64,000 bases of DNA from Ailanthus altissimus. Lineage: Eukaryota; Streptophyta; Magnoliopsida; Sapindales; Simaroubaceae. The stretch is taken from positions 19,952,014 to 20,016,013 of the forward strand of contig OX327699.1 in assembly GCA_946807835.1 (NCBI GenBank), written 5' to 3'. The stretch's first letter is position 1. Each line of letters starts with the position of its first letter. Position numbers and translations under genes: made by a program. Below the pieces are notes generated by a model. The model was not told where the DNA came from, ran no database searches, and worked only from the letters and a program-made list of their open reading frames with translations. This document shows, in pieces, positions 10,125-24,300 of the stretch.

Positions 10125-13100
10125 ATGGCTCTGCCTCAACACCACTTTCAGCAACACTACCACCAGCAGCCTCAACAGCAGTCCAAAAGCTCTAGGTAAT
10201 TCTATTTTATTTCGAAGTCAAATTTTTTCTTTCATTTATTTTTGTTTTCAAACCCTATCAATTTTTCTATGATAATTTGCGTTAATTATTATTTTTCATT
10301 TTCACCATCAGGAACTTATACGCAATCGACGGTCAGATTTCTCCGCCAGTGGCTTATTACAACACGGCCAATAATTTACAGGATCAGTCTCAGCATCCTC
10401 CGTACATTCCTCCTTGTAATAATTCTTCTCTCTCTATGCGCTCTTTTAATTTGCTGAATTGAAAAATCACAATGAAAATAAAGGAAAAAAAACAAAATAA
10501 AAAAATTAGAGCTGACACCATGTGAGAAACAAGCTTAGCTGGGTTTTGGACTTTTTTAAAAGCTTAAATTTAACTAAATTTTCAGTTATTCGTAATCATA
10601 TATATCAGAAAGAGGAAAAAAGAACCAATTGAGCTGAAAATTTTACTTTTTAGGAATAAATTTGTCGAAAAAAATATAAAATTTTTTGTATTATTTTTCA
10701 TTTCTTTCTTTCATATTCAGAGCTAAACAGGTATAGCGTCTTTATTTGTTAATCTTTCGGGTTAATTCATTCTCTATTTTAATCTGACTAAATTTGGGTA
10801 CTTTGTATATGTTGTTATTGTAGTTCATGTTGTTGGATTTGCACCTGGTCCGGTTAATGCAACAGATGGCAGTGATGGGGGAGCGGATTTGCAATGGAAC
10901 CATGGTTTAGAATCTAAGAGGAAAAGATTGAAGGAACAAGATTTCTTGGAGAACAATTCACAGGTATCATCAGTGGATTTCTTGCAAGCACGACCGGTGT
11001 CAACAGGATTGGGTTTATCTCTTGACAATTCACGAATGGCTTCTTCTGCTGACTCAGCTTTGATGTCACTCACCGGTGATGACATTGATAGTGAACTACA
11101 GCGACAGGATGCTGAGATTGATAGGTTCCTTAAACTTCAGGTAAAAATTCTAGTAATTATTAGTTTCCTTGTTTGTCCAGGATAAAAAAGAATTTTGCTT
11201 TTTTTGGTTTTGTTTGGAAACAATTACTTTCGAGCATGGTTAATGGAATTTGATTGGTATTGTAATTATTGAACTTGCAAATTTATGATATTTTTTTGTT
11301 GATAATATGGTGCTTTGTTGTATTTTTATTAAGTTGATGATCCTTGCACATTCTAGATAAAACAGCGTTCTAACCAGTTATTATTACTATGATTTCATAT
11401 ACACAAGTATTGAGTTTATAATTATGGGTCTCGTAGTATTCTGGTTTAAGTTGGCCAAGTGTCATGCGAAAGTAGTTAAGCTTTTTCATGGCCCATTGTA
11501 ACTGGTATGTCTATTGTGTTTCACCTAGAAGCATGAAGTGTCGTGTGTTTGACTTTTGCTCTTCTCTAAAATAACTGTCTTTCTGCATTTGTCAAAACAA
11601 TAGTATAGAGAAATAGCTTATGAGAGACCAAATCTATCTGTATCTCCCCTGGTTATGGTGGTCTCTGTTGTTTATCACTATCAGTAATGTTAATTGTGTT
11701 AAAAGATTTATAGGATATATGCAACATGTTAGCTTGAACTTAAGGAACTCTAGTAATAATGAAATCAAGGCTGCATTCAATTAAGTAAGCTTGACATTGC
11801 ACCCAATACGTAACTTTGAACTTCAGATTTCTAGCTGAAGGAATTATGGTGCAGGATCTGTTAGTAGGACAACTTTTTGTTGATTGCTAATGCTGTAAAT
11901 TAGATGGTTGAATGGTTGATGGAGAAGTGCGTGCTCTGGTGCAGTGAGGCAAATGTTGGATCAACCCTTCCATGTGTTAACAGTTTGACGGAGTTCACAT
12001 TTTTAGTATCTCACAGGAGGGATTTAAGTTTAGCTATGTGGACATGGTGGCACTTGCCTCCCTTGAAATTGTCCTTAGTTGCTTTGGAAGTTTTCTGCAT
12101 TCCACCTTTTGGCTAAGCAATAAGTTATGATCAATGTATTGCATATACATGAGAACCATGTGTTGGTCATGCTCTTGACTGTGTTTTGAGATCTATGGAT
12201 GGTTGCATTGCGTCTTTTAGATAAGTTGAAATTAATTACAGAAACCAATTGCTAGTTTCCTTTTGTCTCTCTTCAAGTTAAAAGTTGGTGGATGTTGTTT
12301 GAAGCCTTTTATTTTACTAAAAAATCATCCTCAGAATTTTTTCTGTCTTTGCTGTTATTTTGCTTGCTGACAATGAGTTTTTCCATATTGCTGCTATTGC
12401 TTTACATAGCTTCTTGTAGTTTGTTCTTTGATAACAAAAATATTTATAACTTTATTAACCGTACTGTTTGCTTATATTCTTGTTTCATAAATGCATATTG
12501 TTAAAGAAAATATAAGTGGAAGTTATTGTCAAATTGTGTTAGATGTTGTCTTGTTGTGGTATTATTATTTTTATTTGTTTTGTTTCATTTTCTTTATGTG
12601 TCATAACATGATTTACCTAAAAAGCATGTCTATCATTTGATTGTTCTCATCTATATGATAGGGTGAGCGATTGAGACAAGACATTTTAGACAAGGTTCAG
12701 GCTAACCAACTTCAAACCATCTCGCATGTAGAAGAGAAAGTTCTTCAGAAACTTCGTGAGAAAGAAGCAGAGGTTGATAATATTAACAAGAGGAATATGG
12801 AGCTTGAAGAACGAATGGAACAATTGACTATGGAAGCTGGTGCTTGGCAACAGCGGGCCAGATGCAATGAAAATATGATCAATGCCCTCAAGTTTAATCT
12901 TCAGCATGTATATGCTCAAAGCAGAGACAGTAAAGAAGGATGTGGTGATAGCGAGGTCGATGATACGGCTTCATGCTGCTATGGCCGTGCCATTGATTTC
13001 CATCTCCTCTGCAGGGAAAACAATGATATGAAGGAGTTGATGACTTGCAAGGCATGCAGAGTGAATGAAGTGTGCATGCTTTTGTTGCCTTGTAAGCATC

Positions 13101-13189
13101 TCTGTCTGTGTAAAGATTGTGAAAGCAAGCTTAGTTTTTGCCCCCTGTGTCAGTCCATTAAGTTTGTTGGCATGGAGGTCCATATGTAA
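10125..13189 (+). CDS. SBP1: SBP1/BOI-type RING finger E3 ubiquitin ligase
   Basis: Four exons, 10125-10195, 10312-10415, 10824-11140 and 12662-13189, join in frame at GT-AG introns to give 339 aa. A Gln/His-rich N-terminus is followed by a conserved FHVVGFAPGP segment. Next comes a long coiled coil (about 168-260) with the WQQRARCNENMINALKFNL block typical of S-RNase-binding protein and BOI relatives. A C-terminal C3HC4 RING has ligands at about Cys293, 296, 308, His310, Cys314, 317, 324 and 327. Such proteins transfer ubiquitin from an E2 to targets. SBP1 was found as an S-RNase partner in Solanaceae, and Arabidopsis relatives act in cell-death, stress and gibberellin responses. All eight zinc ligands are present, so it should be active. 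Intron 3 is long (about 1.5 kb). The SBP1 label, rather than another BOI relative, rests on overall layout and length. Confidence 0.9.
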
Positions 13190-16100
13190 TGTGATACATT
13201 TAAAAGCTTTAGTTGCAAGGTTATGTTAATGTTATATTTAATTGTTTGTCAATTTGATGATTGCTTGTTACCTGTTTGTGTCTTTGTTGATTTTCACTCC
13301 TGCATTTTGATTACTTATCAAACTATCTTGCATGTTAAGTATTCTGCACATAACATTATTGTATTTTCTCTAGTAATAGCATAATATGCAGCATTTGTTT
13401 TACTATATATTTATGTTGGATTTAATGGCTTCTGGAATTTAGGTTCTATAAGAATTAACAATGTTTTCTGCATTCAGGAGTAAATTCAACAGGGTTGCCA
13501 TTATTTGTGAATTGGCATTAAAAGTGCTAGATTTTCTCGATATGTAGGGCCTCGTCGGATTTGAATGGCTGGATGAAATGGTACGAGAACATTGATTAGT
13601 GCTGGGTTTTCTATATTAAGCTTCACTTAGGAATAAACATGGATTGATGGTTTGTGAGTTATAAACTAGAGTTCTTAAACAAATTTCAATGGCATTTAGT
13701 TGATGAATTACCAGATTAATAAGTTTTGGTTTAGATATGGACAATAAGTCTCAAGTCAAGCATTATATTATATGTTTAAAGAAAGTCGCAAACTTTACCA
13801 GTGAATCCCGCAATGCTTGATTGGGAATCAGGTCAATACTCAGTAGGTTGCGTGCAAGCACGAACACGCAACATTATAGATAATGATAAGTGATGTCTTT
13901 AATAATGATGGTAACGGGGGAACTTCCACAAACATGAATAAGACGTATTGGATAAAAATGCATCAAGAACAGTTGCCCGGGACTCTTTCTTTGTCATTGA
14001 CTACTTAGGAAGATTTAGTATGTCCATAGATTCAGCTTACGTCTTAGGGGTATTTATGGATATCAATTACTTTTTCAACTGGGTAAGCAGAAATCGGCCC
14101 AATTCAGATTAAGACTGAGCTTCATTCTGACAAAATTGAAAGCCCAGATGACTTATTAGCTTTTAGACCAAAAGTCCAGCCTTCTCCTTTTATTACTTTT
14201 ATAAGATATTTTTCTGTGATTCGCTTGGAATGTATACAGAGAGAGGAACACCAAATATTTCACAAGAGACAAAAATATTTTCGGTGAAAAGAATAAATCA
14301 CTGGGAGGAGAATGGTACTGGTAGGTACGTGAACCTCATTCATTAGCTTAGCCATAAATTTCTCACTCAGACTTGCTCTTTTAACCGTGTGTTCCTGAGA
14401 GTTAATGTACTTTGTATCTCCTAGCAACAGCACCCCTTGCTTAATTACAACTTCTTCACATTAAATCAAACCTTGCTAATCATTGAATTATTGGTATAAT
14501 CTAGTAGAATGAGAAACCACCTGAAGTGAACTTATTATTAGGAACAAGTTAATCAACCATGTTTGGCAGTTGATTATTGAACAACCAATGTCAATTGTCA
14601 TGATCTCTTCCCACTTCCACCCATGCTATTCTGCAAAATAAGCTTAAGCCTTGAGCCAAGCTGAGGAAACATAGCGGCGTGATTATCGAAAATTACTCTT
14701 GTAACTTTTATATATTAGCTAGTATGGTAGTATTAGAAGACTTGGGAAGCAAGTTGTTTTAATGTTTTTTTTTTTTTTGGTTTTATTGTATAGTATTGGA
14801 CAAGGACGAGAGATGCTTTTCCTTTAAAGGGGAGAGAAGATTGATAAACTTTTTTCTAATCATGCCTTAGAAAGTGATGACAAAGAGGAAAGTGAATATG
14901 CTTCTTCCATGATTATAACTATCTGCCATGTATTATTATTATTGTTTTTATTCATTATTCCACCTCCACTTCCACTTCCACCGCAAACCCCAGCCGATCT
15001 CAGTCCTGTCATGTCTCTCTACTTTTCTTTTTAATTTGTACCATCCATCTCTCTTTTATCTTACAAAAGGAATCATCTAAAAAACCACCCTTTAGTGAAA
15101 ATATATATATATATATATATATGTACTGATAAATTTTATAAATTAATTAAAATTCAAAAAATTATGAAAGGGGTAACTTCAGTTCAATCATCTAAATCCC
15201 ACCTTATTCCCTATAAAGCTGTTTTTTCTCTCCTTTCTTTCTCTAGTGGGGTACATATTTTATCTCTATTGGCTTACCTCCACTTTGTATATGATCTCTT
15301 TTGCCTTTCTTTACATCACATGTACATCCGTGAATTATTTTTTCTGGGAGTCCAATATGTATGTGTTCAGTGTTTCTTACACTGTCAAAGTTCAAAGTTC
15401 AAAGTTATTCCATTTGAACTGAACATGTATATTTTGATACCCACAAGCTGTTGCTGCTGCCTCTAGTGCGGGGCTTTGTTGCTCAGTTGTAAGGGGACCC
15501 CAAATGTAAATCAAATTTTGTATTGCATATCTAGCTTGAAGGGTTGTCTTTACTCCAATACATTACCTCGTTTCTCTAGAAATTCCTGAGTATTTTCAAT
15601 TTATCTAATCTGTAGCATGTGCTGTATCTGGAGCAGTATAATTGTTTTAGTTACAGTCTCAATGTTGAACAACATATTTATAATCTTATTATTTTGGTTA
15701 ATACTCATGTTCTAGATAGGCGTGCTAACTATTTGGTTAATTCGCAATGCTTCAATGAAAGAAAGAAATTAACTAAGCCTGTTAAGAAAGAACTAGATTT
15801 TTCATGGAAAGAAAAAGAAAGTTTCAGGGCAAGTTGGCATATTTGCAAATTGCAATATATACATAAAGGTAGCTATGTTAATAATTATATGATTATGCGG
15901 TCGATTTCATAGTGTCTTCTTTGATTATGTTCCTCGAAGAAGCAATATTTACAATCTCTGCATGCATGCCAACCTGGTTCTCAGTTACATATGATGCATG
16001 CTTTTTTATTATTAATTTATTTTGCAATGTGCAAGGAAAAGTTAATTAAGAGCTGGCTGCTTCACAGCCCAAGTTATTATGCAAGATTTTATTAGTCTGA

Positions 16101-18744
16101 TCAAGATTTACCTCATATTCAAAATAAATTAATAGAATGTTGTAAGATATCAGTACTTAATTATCCCGAAGAAACAAGAAGCTAGAATGAATATGTGTTT
16201 TAAACTTAGTCCACTTAACTCACTCAAATTTTGAGCCGGATCAGTTAAGAAATATTTTAATTTTTCAAAAGAAACGAATCTCTTATACAGTCTTGCATAA
16301 GTAACTTTCAATCACCGTGGACTAGACATACTTATCTGCTTACATTCACTCGTCTAAACAAGAAAATATAGTAACTGCACAGGTCCAATCCAAAGTTCTA
16401 TTTCTTGTTGGCTTCACTTTTGGCAACAGTGGTCCTAGGAAAACTTATATATATATATATATATGTTCTTTGTCTTTGCCTCTGTTCAAATCTGATCTAG
16501 GGTTTATATATATAATCTTTTATAGTCTCTTTCGTTTGTTATATTATATATGAAACGATAAAACAAAGAGCTGTTATTCATGCACATTAACCCTACGAAA
16601 GGAATAGTGAGCACATATATAGTAGTTTTTGCTTTTATGGGGTGGTGCGTGACAATCAAATAGTGATCAATTGGTGCACATCATTTTCAATATTGATGGA
16701 CGGTCACATATGTGCGCTGATTGAATGATCTATTCCTTACAAGCTTTTTGCTTGACATGATTGACCAGGCAAAAGGGTATTCTCAGTGGATAATTAGGTG
16801 GCAATAATATTTGAATGATTATGGAAATATTTCTTTGTTTTAAAAAGAAAAAAAGGAAAGGAAAAAATATATGAACTAGAGAGAATAACTGGACAGTCCG
16901 GATCGACCCAACACTGCAAATGATTTGAGGATAACTGCAGTTTCCCAGAATGGATCACCATCCGATCGATCAATTACAAATAATTTTTATTGACGAATTT
17001 CGATGAGGTGAGGGCAGAATCAGATATGCGATTTTATATCATGAATTATTGGCTGTCATCAGAAAAAAATGCCACTTTAAGCACTTGCTTTGTAAGTAAT
17101 GGACGTATGAGGTGGGTCTTGATATATATGCATGAAATGATGGGGAAGATGATGGAGGGGCCCAAAATGAGCTTGATCATCACAAGGAATCCCTTGGATT
17201 GAGGAGTAGTATTAGCAGCAGCCTTGAATTGTGGGACCTTTTCTTCTTTCCTTTTTTTTTTTCATAAAGACCTTTTCTTTTCTTTAACGTTCATCTGCCA
17301 CAGTATATAAAAAGAAGTGAAGAGGAAGAAGAAAAAGAATGTGATGTGCATGTGATCCAACAGCCTTTATGTTCCCCTCTTCTAACCAAATATACAAAAC
17401 CAAAACCAAAACCATACCACCATTCCCATCTCCATCTAGTTTCTCTTTTCTTTTTGACATTCTAGGTCTAATACTTTTTTGCTTAATCATGTTTAGGTCA
17501 TACGTAGTTGTTAATGTTTGTTACCAAAAACTTAATTTTCGGGCCCATATTTTAGATCACATGGCCTCATCCTATCGCACTGATTAAAAGCAATTTACTA
17601 GTGGAATTCAAAAGAGTCGATTTTACATCAACTTGATCATCATCATGTTTATAACTTACTTTTGGTGGGATTCGCTAGTTATATATTCAGTAGAATATAC
17701 TATATATATCATCCTATTATCTTTTATACATGATAAAGTTTCACACGTTTATAGTAGGATCTTTTTCACGTAGAAGTTGAATGGATCCATGGCTTTAAGA
17801 AAGAATATTGAAAGGAAGAAAAGAAAAGAGAGAAAGAAAAGAGAGAAAGAAAAGAAGGAAGAAAGGAAGCAAAAGAAAAATATAGATGAAGGAAAGAAAG
17901 ATATCTCTTGTTGTTCTCTTCTTTTAATGTATCTCCAAAGTGAGTTAAAATTAGCTTTCTTTTAGTGACAAGCAAGAATTGGCCATGCAAGGTCTAAATT
18001 CTTCGATATGTAAAACCTTTTGGACCCATGTTTGAACAGATTAGTCTGGTAAGAAGCTTGCTTTTTAACGTCTTTTATAGAGGAATAGAGAGCTTTTGCA
18101 TGGAAAACAAAGTGCTCCATTATTCTAATGTACCATTAATAGATTCCTTTCTATTTAATCAATCAATCAATCAAAAAAAAAAAAAAAACTCTTCTTTACT
18201 TCATTTGGGTCAATGTCTTTAGTTCACTTTAAATCCTATAAATTTAAGTACGTGATTTCTTAGTGAGGGAGCCTAGAGAGATTACATGTATGTAGATGGC
18301 TATGTACTTCTTACCTAATCCATTTCCTTGCAACTGGAAGCATGATGGACCATACGTTATTATGTATATAACCATATTGATGAATTTCAAGAAGATTAGC
18401 AAAGAACAATAATTAAAAGCAAACTTGCATTAATGCGCATGGAATTCGCCAAATTCTTAATGGCTTTGAAAGAGCTTGTTATCCATTTCTGTCTATCTCC
18501 GCAGGAGCCTGTTAATAATTAGTAATGGGAATAATTGACAGTTTCTGGTCAGAACGAGAAATTATAAATCTAAGCTAAAACACATAAAAACTAAGATACA
18601 TGACAAGGGATTCGCCCTCGAGAGAAACTGCAAAGTACCAATTAAGGGACAAGGTCTTACTTATATATAACTGGTTTCATGTTTCAATTTATGATTGGCT
18701 ATAATTGGAAAGACATACAAGTATATTGTATAAAAGTTATAGTT
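13190..18744. other. Gene-free intergenic stretch
   Basis: I find no coding sequence with family signature and no tRNA or known conserved miRNA sequence by eye. The open frames here are low-complexity or unsupported, for example a Lys/Glu-rich frame at 17777-17965 arising from a purine run. AT microsatellites occur near 15103-15122 and 16446-16464. The stretch could hold regulatory DNA or a non-coding transcript, but nothing in the sequence shows it. Confidence 0.45.
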
Positions 18745-19772
18745 TGAAACTCTTAATGATAGAACCTGTCCTGAGCTCTCCTGATAGCATAGGACTCTAT
18801 CTATACCATTGATTACCTGGATATTTTGTATGAGTTGTCTCTCCTCTAGGTGCCTTATTACTATTGGATCCATCAGCTCTCCAACTCTAGCCTTGTTTTT
18901 ATTTTAACAACTAAGTTTTACGAGTCTCTGCCAGGTTTCTCTTAATTTTTATTGCAACTTCTACTAACTCAATAAAATGATTATGTCCTATTGTTGTGAT
19001 TGCTGTCCTAATATGACCTCTAAAGTCATGTTCAAATATTTTATATTTATCTCTCTCATTCTATATTGCGTACAGGAAAAATCTCGATAACTCTCTAAAT
19101 CGGTTCTTATATTCTTACAATATTTTTTATCCATGTTCTAGTTTAAAAAACTTACTCACTTGGATGTTTTGGTAACCAATAGGGAAGAATTAAGCATTAA
19201 ATTCCTTACAAAAATTAGCCCACTTAATCACTCCCCTATATCAATGTGATACTGATATCCATCAATGTTATGCTCCATCCTTAAGTAAAAATGTGACAAA
19301 TGTGACAAATGAAACTCTTTCATCATCAGTACATCTCATAACATTAAATATCTGCTCTATTATATTCAGTCATGACTCTGCATCAGCTAAATCTGGTAGT
19401 GCTTGAAAAATTCTCTACTCCAAAACTATGAACACGATCTATTATATTCTCTCTCCTGGGCTGTCTCTGTGCTTGTCTTTTCATTGCAACTGTAACTAGT
19501 TAGACAAATTTATCTATAAATTGCTTTAAGGTATGTCTAATATCAGATTGCCTCTAAATAGGATATGTCTCAAGTTGTGCCACTAGCTGAGGGTGCATTT
19601 GCTCTACAATAAAATTTGGCTGGGTTTGGTAAAAGGAAAATTGACTTAGCTGCTTCCTCTCTAATATGTTCCTTCCTTCTCTTTGATACTAAAGGAGATC
19701 CCAAACCAGCCATAGTTTTAATGCTAGGTTGGCCACGTCGATGCATGATGAAATCTATAAAATGTAACAAAT
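18745..19772 (-). pseudogene. Gypsy gag remnant
   Basis: Pieces on the minus strand match the gag at 56396-57382: the start (GLGSPLVSKRRKEHIREE against ELGAPLVSDRMEESIREE), a middle block equivalent to LADAES...VMRC.DDERVSF, and the end near 18840-18760 (SNSNKAPRGETTH against SRSKAPGGETSH). Stops and frameshifts occur throughout, so it cannot make protein. Confidence 0.8.
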
Positions 19773-19844
19773 CATTTAATGAACTCTAACATGTATGCAT
19801 CATGTAATGGTCTATATAACTAAAATTATGCTCTAATAGCAAAC

Positions 19845-20801
19845 TAACACGACCTGACTCAAACCCTACTCGGAGATCGAGGCGGATCCTTGAAAAATTA
19901 TAGATTATCAAACATTTTATTCATTACATCTAATACAACAAGGCTATTTTGTCTCAATAAACTTGTACACATGTACACAAATATACAAAACATCACAACT
20001 CATGCAGTTATATATGTCGTGGCCTAACCTCAAAATGTGAAGAAGAATCATATTGCACGAGTTCTTACGTCAATCTAAAAAAAAGAAAAAAAAATAGAAA
20101 AATAGTGAGCTTGTGGCTTGTGAGTAGACATAATATAAAAATATTATGTACTTTATAAGTACTGTAAACAATAACTTTTATTAATAATTAAATAATAAAT
20201 AAAGTATATGTAATATACACGTAAAAATTTATAATATAAAATAATCACTAAACTGTGTATTGGAAACATAAGTTGTCCTAAAATATGTGGTAAAACTTAA
20301 AATTATAATATAATACTGAGAATCTAAAAATCTAGAAACGTAAATTGTCACAAAATATGTACTAAAACTGAATACTCATAATAAATATATACTGCATATA
20401 TATTGAAAACTACACCAAACTTGTACTTGGTGAAAAGCTGAGATAACTTGACGAGATAACTCACGCACAGAAAAAATAAAGAATCTAAACTAATCTAACC
20501 TGATAGAATATTGCATTGTTCGGGTAGAGCAAATTAAACTGGTCTAATACATTCGCAGAACAAATTATAATAAAGATGAGGGTACATATTTGGGGTTCAA
20601 AAACTACTATATAATATCGTAGAAACATAATTATTCTAAATTAATTATTTTTATACTTAATGTAATCATAAGTTATACTATAATAAATTTTGAAATTATT
20701 TTTAAATATAAATAATTAGCATAAAAAATTATATGTCTAAAAAATAAATCTTGGATAAAAAAATCTGATAACGTGTTATTAAATCATAAACTGGTATATT
20801 A

Positions 20802-20837
<36 letters not shown>

Positions 20838-21302
20838 CCACTTACAAGAAATGTGCTAATCTTGGGTTAGGTCTAAATTTTAGAGTCTATTAACTATCGG
20901 TGTAGTTCTTAAATCATAAGATAATAAAATATGTTATTAAAACTTATATATATCAGAAATATTTGAGTAAAAATAAATATTCTAATATCATAAAATTGTT
21001 ATTCAATGAATCACTAGATATAAATTTAATTACTCAAATTTATTTTTTATATTTTTATTTTTATTTCTTTTTCAATCTCTCTCTCTCGGACACTCTTCCT
21101 TTTCTTCTTCTTTTGTTTTTCTTTCTTCTCCTTTCTCTTCTCTCTCAATTTGCTCTCGGTTTCCAAAATGAAACAAAGTTTCCCCATTTCAAATTGCCAA
21201 TCAAGAAGCCTCCGATGCATTTATTATTACTTAAATTCTAATTATTATAATAATTTTCAAGCCACCGCTAAGCAACAAAATAAAGCGGACACGTGCACTA
21301 CA
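19845..21302 (-). repeat. LTR of the decayed gypsy fragment
   Basis: About 1,458 bp, close to the 1,493 bp of the related LTR at 54802-56294. On the minus strand it starts TGTAGTGCACGTGTCC, keeps an AGCGGTGGC block shortly after, and ends near GGTCGTGTTA. The terminal CA seems changed to TA. An AT microsatellite near 20810-20833 and much AT-rich drift show its age. Confidence 0.75.
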
Positions 21303-24300
21303 CTTAACCTGTAAATAATGTTTAATTTTCAGGCAAGCTAATACTCGGAAGGATAAAACAATATCAGTTGTCTTTCTAAATATGGACATCTAATTATGAG
21401 GTAATTAAACCTTCCAAACGTGTGTAGAAATTATTCTTAAGGTTTACACTTTACTTAGTAATATCAAATATGGGAAACAAGACACTGCATTAATTTACTT
21501 AAGTCTTTTAAATAATATACCTTTAATTTGCTAAGTGGATAAGTCATACCTGCATCTTGATTCAGGAGAATGAAATTCCAAGCGAATTATTTAGACAAAA
21601 CAAGTGCTTAAATAGTGAAAGACATTTGATTTGACCGGGCTCGGGAGAAACTGATTTTAAGTTGAAATCGAAGTCAAACTTGAAAGATCTACAAAACTCA
21701 TTGATCCTCATTTTCTCTCTCAATATATAAAAGGTAACAAGGGCTATTCTGCAAGACACTAATTCTCACAAACAACAATCCATCACTGCTACAAAAACTA
21801 TATAATTTAGATATATTAATCCCAAGTCAGTTGGATTAGGAGGGATTGTAGGGTTTTTTTTTCTTCTTTTATTTAGTTATTTATTTAGGTTAATTCAGTG
21901 GCAAAAGGAACAGCATGAATTTAACATGTTAGACATTTTCCTTCGTGCCATTAATTATTATTGATGCTACGGCAGTACCTTCCCTATGTGTTGTGACCGA
22001 ATAATTGTCATCTAGAAGGACAGAGATGTCAATCACATAATATATATATCTATATATATAATATAAATAACACAAAGGACAAAGCCTCCGAGTAAGTAAA
22101 TAAGTGCATGCATACATTACGAAGACAAACGGATATCTCGTCCGCACCATTTATATAAGTGTGCCTCTTTCTCGTGGGTTCCATTTCCCCTCGTGACTCC
22201 CCTTCACTCTCTCAGGTTGATTATAAAAAATCACATGCTATTGAACCTCTTTGACCAAACCCTAGCGAGCTCCATCTTCCATGTATATCAACCATCAAAT
22301 ATGTACACAGAGATGCTTTTTGCCCAACTATATATATATATAATTAAATCAGAAATGTTCTTTACATATATATATATATATGAGTTTTAAGTTTAAGTTC
22401 AAATACATATACGTTTATATAATATGGGTAAAAGATTGTTAGTGTGGGGAAGGGCTCAGTGAAACAGACAAAAGAGAGTGCAAGAAGAGACAGAAGAAAG
22501 AACCTTGTAGCTTGTCGTGTATAATACAGATTTTGATTCTTTTTTCACTTTAGAAATAGAGAGATAAAGATATATAGTTCTTTGAATATAATATTATGGT
22601 TTAATTAACTATATCAGTCATCGAGTTGAATTTAATAGGGCTTTATCCTTATTTGCTCTGTGTTTTAAGTTGTCTATTCTTGAAATTCTCATTTTAGATT
22701 AACAACATATAATTATTTTATTGCATTGTTAATTATTTCTTAATTACTTCCTAGAAATAACAATTTTTTTCTGAAAGGGATCGGCGGTGGTCATGTGAGA
22801 GGAGGTTGTGTTTGTGTGTATGTGGGGTTCACTTTCACTGCGTTTTAGAAATTAGAATAGAATCTTCTTGGCACCTCAACGTGTTAGAGGTAATAGGATA
22901 GGAAGATAGTGTTTTTATGTGTGTGTGTGTGTTGGGGGGGTGATTTAGCTTGTGATGGTGGTGGGCTCGGGAGGATCTGTCTAAGTTGCTGACAACTTGT
23001 ATAAGAAAAAAAAAATTATCAGCCTTTTCTTTTTCTAGATTTCCATACTTTGTGGGTTCCACATCTTTCATCAATGTCTGATACAAACAAAAAATGCTTC
23101 ATAAAAAATTAATTTACTTTGCTTCTTCCTCAACTATTCATAAGCTTCTGTTGCTACTACTTATCTTCATCAATGAGATGGGTCCCATTTTGCAATGCTT
23201 AATAGACCCACCATATGATCTTATTACTGCATTTATGGATTATGCTCACATAATTAGGTTAATCCCACTGAACAATTAAGCTGTCATTATTTATAGTCTT
23301 CAGATATGCAAATTTAATTAATTGCAAAATGACTAGCTAGCTAGTTCAAGTGATTTGTGTGTTTGATTTGATTCTCTTGACGAGGTAGCTTATGATCTGT
23401 AAATCATGACAGTAAAAGTTATATGTGGCTTGTGGGGAACATATTTGTTGGAATTTGGAAGCATCTACATTAATGTTTGGGGTTTGAGAGAGTTACACAT
23501 GTGAAACCTCCCAGAAATATGCATGGAACAGGAATAAGTGAATAAGAGTGGTGGGCAATAAATATTATGTTAACTAGGAAAAAACCAAAACAAGAATCAC
23601 GAGAATGGCATACCACAGAACCATCAAAAGATACAAGAAAAGAACTGTGTCCATGTCAGCCGCTGCAAAATTTGTACAGAGTGCAGATGAGTTAAGTAAG
23701 TTATATATGTATGTGAAGTGATAACTTGATGGAGAATTAAGAAGAGGCAAAAAAAAAAAAAAAAAGAAAGTGAGAGAGAAAGGATATTTGAAGTTTATAG
23801 AAGGTGTTTATTCTCAGACTAGGAAAGTATTTCCCATTTTAATTGAATATCGGGACTTGAAGCTGACATTTCTTCTTACTGTTTTTCTATTTTATTTTCT
23901 GTATAAAGGGGAAAAAAAAAAGAATTCAATGTCACATGCGTGATGCATGCAAAGACTCTTCTTTATTTCCCTTCCATTACACATCATTTATTTATGCGGG
24001 CTTGCATATTTTGGCTTTTTTAAACAATGACTGAAACATTATCTGGGTTAGCAAAAATCTGTCCCCCGGAAAGAAAGAAAGTTTGCAAATTCAAATTTCC
24101 AATCAAAGATATGAGAGAGACAGAGAGAAATAATTTTGAGCCATGTGGGATGAGCACTTCATGATTAATTCAAGAATGTTTGCTCCATTTAGATTTTAAT
24201 AAGATTGTAATCTCTTTATTCTATTCTACTTTTAGGGGAGTTAATTAACAGGTGTCTGTTCTTATTCTTGAGTTAGTTACCAAAAGTAAGATTTAAATTC

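Larger units (their letters stand above)
18745..21302 (-). mobile_element. Decayed Ty3/gypsy (Tekay/Del-like) fragment: 5' LTR plus gag
   Basis: On the minus strand this is an old relative of the element at 54802-64000. It has one LTR (19845-21302), a damaged primer site, then gag down to about 18745 where similarity stops. Protease, pol and the 3' LTR are absent. Recognition comes from side-by-side reading with the better copy: the LTR start, the LTR end with its GGATCC and GGGTCGTGT-like phrases, and several gag blocks match in order. Confidence 0.82.

Noticed and set aside
15095..15466. 123-codon open frame starting in an AT microsatellite
   Set aside because: Low-complexity start (repeated YIYI), no conserved motif and no splice context.
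17777..17965. Lys/Glu-rich open frame resembling a charged protein
   Set aside because: It is a purine run (GAAAGAAAAG) read in frame, not a gene.
13190..18744. Search by eye for conserved plant miRNA sequences and tRNAs
   Set aside because: None of the well-known mature miRNA sequences or tRNA box motifs was seen. Absence by eye is not proof.
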